A DNA stretch of 64,000 bases from Halioxenophilus sp033283405 (GTDB lineage: Bacteria > Pseudomonadota > Gammaproteobacteria > Pseudomonadales > Cellvibrionaceae): positions 62,001-126,000 of the forward strand of contig NZ_JAWMQR010000007.1 in NCBI RefSeq assembly GCF_033283405.1. Reading direction: 5' to 3'. Below the pieces are notes generated by a model. The model did no database searches, had not been told where the DNA came from, and saw only the letters and a program-made list of their open reading frames with translations. The translations under genes and the position numbers were made by a program. This document shows, piece after piece, positions 58,605 to 64,000 of this stretch. How positions within the stretch are numbered: the first letter of the stretch is position 1; every line of letters begins with the position of its first letter.

Positions 58605-61340
58605 TTAAAACAGCTCTTCGATGGTTTCTGTCGCCTCGCTGGCCTCGCCTGCCTCATCCAAGGGTGGCGGTGCATTCTCCTCCCGAAACACTTCAAAAAT
58701 GGCATCCGGGTCGTCTGAGCGAGCCCGTTCTCCGGTCTCTGGATCGATTTTAATGGAGACGATGCCATCGGGCTGGCGGAACTGATCCTCGGGTACGTTG
58801 GCGAGTGCATCCGCCATAAAGTTGATCCAGATGGGCAGTGCCGCCGAGCCGCCAAATTCGCGGGTGCCGAGCAGCTGGTTCTGGTCGAAGCCGACCCAGG
58901 TGGTGGCCACCAGGTGGCTGTTAAAACCGGAGAACCAGGCGTCGGTGGGGCCATTGGTGGTGCCGGTTTTACCGGCCAGGTCGCTGCGTTCCAGTACCCG
59001 GGCCTTGCGCCCGGTACCGCGGGTAATCACGTCGCGCAACATGGAGTTGATCAGATAGTTGACCCGCTCATCCATCACCCGCGGCGCTTCGGGCAGCGGA
59101 GCATCGATTTGTGGTTGGTCGCTGTTGGGGTCAGCCTCAATCGTGGGATCGAGTTCGATGATGGTACTTGCCGCGGCAACATCCTGTTCGGTAATGGCGC
59201 TTGGTTCGGGGGTGGTGTCTGGTTCGGCGGTGAGGATGCTCTCGTCGAGTAGCGCCAGCTCGGCGGCGGCCTGGTCGGCCAACAGCTTGCGCTCTTTCTC
59301 CTGCTGACATTCGTTGTCGCAGACGGTGACCGGGTTGGCTTGATAGATCACTTCGTCGTCACTCAGTTTTACGGCGTCGAGGAGGTAGGGCGAAACTTTA
59401 TAGCCGCCATTGGCAAGGATGGTGTAGCCGGTGGCCAGCTCGACGGGTGTTAGTGCGTAACTGCCGAGTGCCAGTGAGAGATCCCGGGGCATGGCGCTTC
59501 GATCAAAGCCCAGGTGGCTAAGGCCTGTGAGTGCATTTTCAATGCCGACACTGCGCAACAGGCGGATGGAGACCAGGTTGCGGGAGTTGTAGAGTGCCTC
59601 CCGCAGCCGGGTGGGGCCGTAGAAACGGCCGCTGGAGTTCTCCGGGCGCCAGGTGCCTTCCAGGCTGTCGTCATCAAAAACTATGGGTGCGTCATTGATA
59701 ATGCTGGCGGGGGTAAAACCCTGTTGCAGGGCGATGCTGTAAATAAACGGTTTGAAATTGGAGCCCGGTTGACGCGCGGCCTGCACTGCCCGGTTGAAAT
59801 GGCTTTGCCGAAAATCGTAACCGCCCACCAGTGCCCGAATAGCGCCGTCGTCGGGATCCAGCGCCACCAGTGCACCCTGTGCGGCCGGTATTTGGCTGAG
59901 CTGCCAGCTGTCGCCATCGGCTTTTAATCGAATGACGTCGCCCAAAGCTAGAAATTCTGTCAGTTCAGCGTAGATGGCGCCGCGGCTATTCTCGCTTAAG
60001 TAGGCGCGCACCTTATCAAACCCCTGGGCTTGATTGAGCGGCAGTTCCTCGCCACTGGCGAGCAGGAGGGTGAGGTGGTCGCTGTTGATGCGAGTGATGG
60101 CGGCGGGGATTCGACCGGCGTAGGCGGGAATTGCCTTGAGCTGTTTTAACCACTCTTCGCGATCAAATTCGGCGGTGGTGTAGAGCTGGCTTTCCGGCAG
60201 TGGCTGTTCGATTTCCGGGCTCTCTTCCGCTGCCGGGTGTGCTGTCAAATCGCCACTGTTTTCGGTGGGGGCTTCAGTAATTAATTCATCACTGGTTGCG
60301 TCGTTTTCAGCTGGGGTGAAGGGTTCGGGCCACAGAGCTTCGCTGCTGCCAAGCACTGGTAACTTACTTTCCGGTCCTCGATAGCCGTGGCGTTGGTCGT
60401 ACTCTTCCAGGCCTTCAACCACCGCTTTTTGAGCGCTCAGCTGCAGCCGGCTATCGACACTGACGTAGGCCTGGTAGCCATCGGTGTAAGCGTCGAGGCC
60501 GTATTTGTCGATCATCTGTTTGCGGGCCATCTCTGCCACATAGGGGGCATCAACCGCGACCACAGAGCCGTGATTTTTAGCGGTAATCGGTTCCGCTGCC
60601 GCTGCCTGGTACTGCTCTTCGGTGATGCGGCCCAGCTCATACATGCGCGACAAAATCCAGTTGCGGCGAATTAATGCGCGTGATGGGTTGGCCAGTGGGT
60701 TGTAGGCGGAGGGGGCTTTCGGTAATCCGGCGATCATCGCAATTTGGGCTAAACTCAATTCAGCGATGTTTTTGCCGTAATAAATTTGTGCAGCGGCTTG
60801 AATGCCGTAAGCGCGGTTACCGAGATAAATTTTATTAACGTAGAGCGTAAGAATCTCATCTTTTGTGAGCTCCTTCTCAATTTGCAGCGCTAATAAGATT
60901 TCATTGAATTTTCTGGTAAATACTTGTTCGCGTGTGAGAAAGAAATTTCTTGCCACCTGCATGGTGATTGTACTGCCGCCGCCTTGAATTTCGCCCGTTT
61001 GCAGTATTTGTGATACTGCTCGCAAAAGGCCTTTCAAATCGACACCGCGGTGCGAGTAGAATCTGTCATCCTCCGCTGAGAGGATGGCGTCGATGTAGTT
61101 TTTAGGGATTTCGGCAAAGGTAATTGGACTACGGCGCTTCTCGCCAAATTCTCCAATCAACTGCCCGTCACGGGTGTATATCCTGAGTGGAATCTGAAAT
61201 TTAGTCTCCTTTAGCGTCTCGACATCGGGCAGCTTGGGGGCCAAATAGAGGTAGATTCCTGCGAAAGAGGCAAACAGGCCTCCGGTGAAGGTTAAGGTTA
61301 GCCAAAACGTGACGGAGATAACGGATTTAGTGCGCGGCAT
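58605..61340 (-). CDS. mrcA: penicillin-binding protein 1A
   Basis: 911 residues, bifunctional peptidoglycan synthase. Membrane anchor near the N-terminus; transglycosylase motif EDDRFYSHRGVDLKG; a long OB-like insert with a low-complexity acidic stretch (EAPTENSGDLTAHPAAEESPEIEQ-type); transpeptidase SNFKP (SxxK), YNSRN (SxN) and KTGTTN (KTG). Another acidic Glu/Asp/Pro-rich insert lies before the KTG motif. ATG at 61340. Divergent from pilM, a conserved arrangement in pseudomonads. Confidence 0.96.
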   Translation of the reverse strand: MPRTKSVISVTFWLTLTFTGGLFASFAGIYLYLAPKLPDVETLKETKFQIPLRIYTRDGQLIGEFGEKRRSPITFAEIPKNYIDAILSAEDDRFYSHRGVDLKGLLRAVSQILQTGEIQGGGSTITMQVARNFFLTREQVFTRKFNEILLALQIEKELTKDEILTLYVNKIYLGNRAYGIQAAAQIYYGKNIAELSLAQIAMIAGLPKAPSAYNPLANPSRALIRRNWILSRMYELGRITEEQYQAAAAEPITAKNHGSVVAVDAPYVAEMARKQMIDKYGLDAYTDGYQAYVSVDSRLQLSAQKAVVEGLEEYDQRHGYRGPESKLPVLGSSEALWPEPFTPAENDATSDELITEAPTENSGDLTAHPAAEESPEIEQPLPESQLYTTAEFDREEWLKQLKAIPAYAGRIPAAITRINSDHLTLLLASGEELPLNQAQGFDKVRAYLSENSRGAIYAELTEFLALGDVIRLKADGDSWQLSQIPAAQGALVALDPDDGAIRALVGGYDFRQSHFNRAVQAARQPGSNFKPFIYSIALQQGFTPASIINDAPIVFDDDSLEGTWRPENSSGRFYGPTRLREALYNSRNLVSIRLLRSVGIENALTGLSHLGFDRSAMPRDLSLALGSYALTPVELATGYTILANGGYKVSPYLLDAVKLSDDEVIYQANPVTVCDNECQQEKERKLLADQAAAELALLDESILTAEPDTTPEPSAITEQDVAAASTIIELDPTIEADPNSDQPQIDAPLPEAPRVMDERVNYLINSMLRDVITRGTGRKARVLERSDLAGKTGTTNGPTDAWFSGFNSHLVATTWVGFDQNQLLGTREFGGSAALPIWINFMADALANVPEDQFRQPDGIVSIKIDPETGERARSDDPDAIFEVFREENAPPPLDEAGEASEATETIEELF

Positions 61341-61430
61341 TTTTTCTATAGGAATTAGTAGCTTAGAGCTCAGAGGGTTGGATTAGATCATTATAAGAGC
61401 TTTTTGTTGCATTAACTAATTGTTCTTATA

Positions 61431-61458
61431 TTGCACCTTCAAGTTAAAGTGCTATAAC
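61431..61458 (+). promoter_or_regulatory. putative sigma-70 promoter of the pilMNOP operon
   Basis: TTGCAC (61431-61436), a 16-base spacer, then TATAAC (61453-61458), 36 bases before the pilM ATG in the mrcA-pilM divergent gap. Confidence 0.5.
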
Positions 61459-61494
61459 ATAAAAACTGGCTAAGTAGCGGAAATAGATAGAAAA

Positions 61495-62562
61495 ATGGGT
61501 ATTCTCGATATCTTCGAAAGCAAGCCAAAGCCTGTGCTCGGGCTGGATATTAGCTCTACCGCTATCAAGCTGGTGGAGTTGAGCCGTCAGGGTAATGGTT
61601 ATCGTGTCGAGAGCTACGCAGTGCGTCCGCTTCCGCCTAATGCTGTGGTCGAAAAGAACATCAATGAGGTAGAGCCAGTGGCGGAGGTGTTGCGTAATCT
61701 CATCACGCAATCCAAAACCAAATTGAAAAATGCCGCGGTCGCCGTGGCCGGTTCCGCCGTCATCACTAAATTGATTGAGATGCCCGCGGGCCTTTCAGAC
61801 GATGCGCTTGAGAGCCAAATCACACTTGAGGCTGACCAGTACATTCCCTACCCCTTGGAAGAGGTGGCGCTCGATTTTGAAGTGCAAGGGGAGTCCACCT
61901 CTAGCGAGGGTCAGATCTCTGTTTTGTTAGCCGCCTGTCGCCGTGAACACGTTGACTTGCGCGTTGAGGTGCTCTCTCAGGCGGGCATAACCGCCAAGGT
62001 TATTGACGTCGAAGCTTATACCATGGAGCGCGCCTTCCAACTGATAGCTGATCAGTTGGAAGAGCAAGAAGAGCAAGTCATTGCTATTGTTGATATCGGG
62101 GCCACGATGACAACGTTAAGCGTGCTGGTTTCCGGCAAGACGGTCTACACCCGGGAACAGTTGTTTGGTGGTAAGCAGTTAACCGAAGAGATTCAACGGC
62201 GCTATGGCCTCTCTACCGAAGAGGCGGGCCTGGCGAAAAAGCAGGGTGGTCTGCCCGACGATTACCAGGTTGAGGTATTGGAGCCGTTCAAAGAGGCGGT
62301 GGTGCAGCAGGTAACCCGTTCATTGCAATTCTTCTTCTCCTCCAGCCAGTACAACGATGTCGACCATATTGTTCTGGCCGGTGGTGTCGCCACCCTTGAA
62401 GGGATGGCAGAGATGGTTGAGGAGAAACTCGGAACACAGACGACTGTCGCCAATCCATTCGCCAAGATGTCGGTAGCGTCCAAGGTAAATTCGGTAAGCT
62501 TGGCCAATGATGCCCCCGCGCTGATGATTGCGGTGGGTTTGGCGATGAGGAGCTTTGAATAA
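61495..62562 (+). CDS. pilM: type IV pilus assembly protein PilM
   Basis: 355 residues; actin-like cytoplasmic protein that anchors the alignment subcomplex via PilN. VLGLDISSTAIKLVELSR (phosphate-1), ADQYIPYPLEEVALDF, VDIGATMTTLSVLVSG (phosphate-2) and VLAGGVATLEGM (adenosine motif) show the actin/FtsA fold. ATG at 61495. First gene of the operon; its stop overlaps the pilN start (TAATG). Confidence 0.97.
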   Translation: MGILDIFESKPKPVLGLDISSTAIKLVELSRQGNGYRVESYAVRPLPPNAVVEKNINEVEPVAEVLRNLITQSKTKLKNAAVAVAGSAVITKLIEMPAGLSDDALESQITLEADQYIPYPLEEVALDFEVQGESTSSEGQISVLLAACRREHVDLRVEVLSQAGITAKVIDVEAYTMERAFQLIADQLEEQEEQVIAIVDIGATMTTLSVLVSGKTVYTREQLFGGKQLTEEIQRRYGLSTEEAGLAKKQGGLPDDYQVEVLEPFKEAVVQQVTRSLQFFFSSSQYNDVDHIVLAGGVATLEGMAEMVEEKLGTQTTVANPFAKMSVASKVNSVSLANDAPALMIAVGLAMRSFE

Positions 62563-63143
62563 TGGCAAAGATTAACCTTCTGCCCTGGCGTGACGAGCTC
62601 CGCGCCGAGAAGAAAAAAGAGTTTTACACAATATTGGCTGGTGTGGCGATATTGGGTGGTTTGGTGGCGTTTGCCTGGATCAGTATGGTGAATGGACAGA
62701 TTGAGTCGCAAAAAGTACGCAACGACATGCTCAATCGGGAGATTGCCCAGCTCAATAAAAAGGTGGCGGAAATTAAGGCGCTGAAGAAAAAGCGTGCCGA
62801 CCTGATTGAGCGCATGGAGGTCATTCAAAACCTGCAGGGTAATCGTCCGCAAATCGTGCGCGTATTTGATGACTTGGTGCGTAAAATTCCCGACGGCGTC
62901 TATTTGACTGAGCTAAATCGCAAGGGCAAGCAGATCTCGTTTAGCGGTATTGCCGAATCGAACAACCGTGTCTCGTCGTTGATGCGTCAATTGGATGAGT
63001 CGCCCTGGTTTGAAAAGCCCAACCTGCTCAGTGTTACCAAAACCCGTAACGGCGGTGGTGACGATGACTACAATCCCAACAGGTTCAATATGACGGTTCT
63101 GATTGAGACTCCCAAGGCTGATGACGACAAGGATGGGGCATAA
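62562..63143 (+). CDS. pilN: type IV pilus assembly protein PilN
   Basis: 193 residues. A short cytoplasmic tail INLLPWRDELRAEKK, which binds PilM, is followed by one membrane helix, a coiled coil and a ferredoxin-like periplasmic domain (DGVYLTELNRKGKQISFSGIAESNNRVSSLM). Inner-membrane partner of PilO. Overlaps pilM by one base. Confidence 0.96.
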   Translation: MAKINLLPWRDELRAEKKKEFYTILAGVAILGGLVAFAWISMVNGQIESQKVRNDMLNREIAQLNKKVAEIKALKKKRADLIERMEVIQNLQGNRPQIVRVFDDLVRKIPDGVYLTELNRKGKQISFSGIAESNNRVSSLMRQLDESPWFEKPNLLSVTKTRNGGGDDDYNPNRFNMTVLIETPKADDDKDGA

Positions 63144-63146
63144 TTT

Positions 63147-63752
63147 ATGGCGCTTTCCGATACCTTAGATCAGCTAAAAGAGTTTGACTTTAACGATCTT
63201 GATTTTGAACGAATCGGCACTTGGCCACTGCCCGGCAGGATATTTATCTGGGTGTTAGTGTTTATTCTGCTGTTGGGCGGTACCTATCTGCTGAAGGTAA
63301 AAGATCTTAATCTGCAGCTGGAAACCCAAGAGAAAAAAGAGCAGCAGTTACGCCAAACCTTTAACAAACGGGCCCATGAGGCCGCCAACCTGGAAGCTTA
63401 CCGCGCACAGATGGTAGAAATGGAGGCGGCCTTTGGTGCGATGCTGGCGCAGTTGCCCAAGGAGTCCGAAGTGCCGGGTCTGCTGGAGGATATCACCGAC
63501 CGGGGTGCGACCGCAGGCTTGGAAATTAAAAGTATCCGCCTCGAAAAGGAGGTTGCCCGGGAGTTTTATGTCGAGTTGCCAATTTCGATTCAGGTGGTTG
63601 GCAGCTATCACCAATTGGGCGCCTTCGTCAGTGGCGTGTCGGGGCTGCCGCGAATTGTGACTCTCCATGACTACAAAATTACCAAGGCTAATCGTGGATC
63701 ATTGGATATGGCCATTCAAGCGAAAACCTACCGCTATAAGCCACAAGAGTAG
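63147..63752 (+). CDS. pilO: type IV pilus assembly protein PilO
   Basis: 201 residues: short N-terminal tail, one membrane helix (IFIWVLVFILLLGGTYLL), coiled coil, then a periplasmic domain (PGLLEDITDRGATAGLEIKSI, LPISIQVVGSYHQLGAFVSGVSGLPRIVTLHD). Forms heterodimers with PilN. Starts three bases after pilN. Confidence 0.96.
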   Translation: MALSDTLDQLKEFDFNDLDFERIGTWPLPGRIFIWVLVFILLLGGTYLLKVKDLNLQLETQEKKEQQLRQTFNKRAHEAANLEAYRAQMVEMEAAFGAMLAQLPKESEVPGLLEDITDRGATAGLEIKSIRLEKEVAREFYVELPISIQVVGSYHQLGAFVSGVSGLPRIVTLHDYKITKANRGSLDMAIQAKTYRYKPQE

Positions 63753-63764
63753 GGGTTGAGCGCA

Positions 63765-64000
63765 ATGGTTAAAATGAAAATGAATATTTGCGTATGTAAA
63801 GTTGTTAACACGGTGCTGTCATTGTTGGCGGTGACGATGGTCCTGTTGCTTAGCGGGTGTGGTGGTCGGGCCAATGATGACCTGGTGCAATACATCGAAG
63901 AGACCAAGCGTCGACCAGCCGGATCTATTGAGCCACTGCCCAGCTTCCGGCCTTATGAGGCATTCTCCTATTCAGCATCGACCGAACGCAGCCCGTTTGA
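63765..64000 (+). CDS. pilP: type IV pilus lipoprotein PilP, truncated by window edge
   Basis: Only the first 78 codons lie in the window. Signal peptide with lipobox LLLSGC; mature part begins with DDLVQYIEETKRRPAGSIEPLP, the conserved N-terminal segment of PilP that binds PilN/PilO. The ATG at 63765 is preceded by GGGG. PilQ should follow outside the window. Confidence 0.93.
   Translation, partial: MVKMKMNICVCKVVNTVLSLLAVTMVLLLSGCGGRANDDLVQYIEETKRRPAGSIEPLPSFRPYEAFSYSASTERSPF

Overview
The window is a gammaproteobacterial chromosome segment of moderately high G+C content. I would place the organism in or near the Pseudomonadales/Cellvibrionales, probably free-living and aquatic. The evidence is gene order and gene type: crc beside pyrE; coaBC-algC-argB in a row; ftsY-ftsE-ftsX-rpoH; priA-SPOR-hslV-hslU-DUF971; mrcA divergent from pilMNOP; an Rsd/AlgQ protein; and a three-gene N-acetylglutaminylglutamine amide (NAGGN) osmolyte cluster. 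No rRNA, tRNA, CRISPR array, transposase, integrase or phage gene was seen.

Layout. 0-12.2 kb is a conserved housekeeping block: an EamA transporter, yicC, rph, crc, pyrE, a small exported coiled-coil protein, slmA, argB, a long membrane-anchored algC, coaBC, radC, rpmB and rpmG. 12.2-12.96 kb is an AT-richer non-coding stretch with several DnaA-box-like sites and an exact 21-bp direct repeat at its two ends; the right copy lies in the 3' end of a lone hyuA-type gene. 15-24 kb holds mutM, coaD, rsmD, ftsYEX, rpoH, a DUF423 protein, trmB, two lipoproteins and rsd. 24.8-29.6 kb is the NAGGN trio on the minus strand. 30-31.3 kb is cbpA-cbpM. 31.4-37.6 kb is a four-gene MacAB-like ABC export operon divergent from an FtsH-type protease paralog. 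37.6-43.6 kb carries a lipoprotein, an exported amidase, a TPR-GGDEF diguanylate cyclase, an ankyrin protein, a VOC protein and an Lrp/AsnC regulator. leuA follows.

45.6-52.8 kb is the most accessory-looking part: a TetR regulator, an SSS symporter, a non-coding stretch of about 1.1 kb, an exported esterase, an exported nucleoside hydrolase, an HDOD protein and dgkA. 52.8-61.3 kb is DUF971-hslU-hslV-SPOR-priA, rpmE and mrcA. The window ends in the type IV pilus assembly operon pilM-N-O-P, with pilP cut by the window edge.

Signals not explained by ordinary gene calls: (1) the DnaA-box region and its 21-bp repeat at 12.3-12.95 kb; (2) two near-identical TTCAACA-nn-TGTTGAA operators, one between tetR and the symporter gene and the other immediately after the symporter stop codon, each lying in the spacer of a promoter-like sequence and so pointing to an unrecognised transcript in the 47.9-48.95 kb gap; (3) a 9-bp inverted repeat just before rpoH, and a convincing sigma-32 promoter before hslVU; (4) a possible 21-codon ORF running into a bidirectional terminator at 29.9 kb; (5) the absence of dut and argS from neighbourhoods where relatives usually carry them. 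Family calls come from reading motifs and remembered homologs; no database search was possible.
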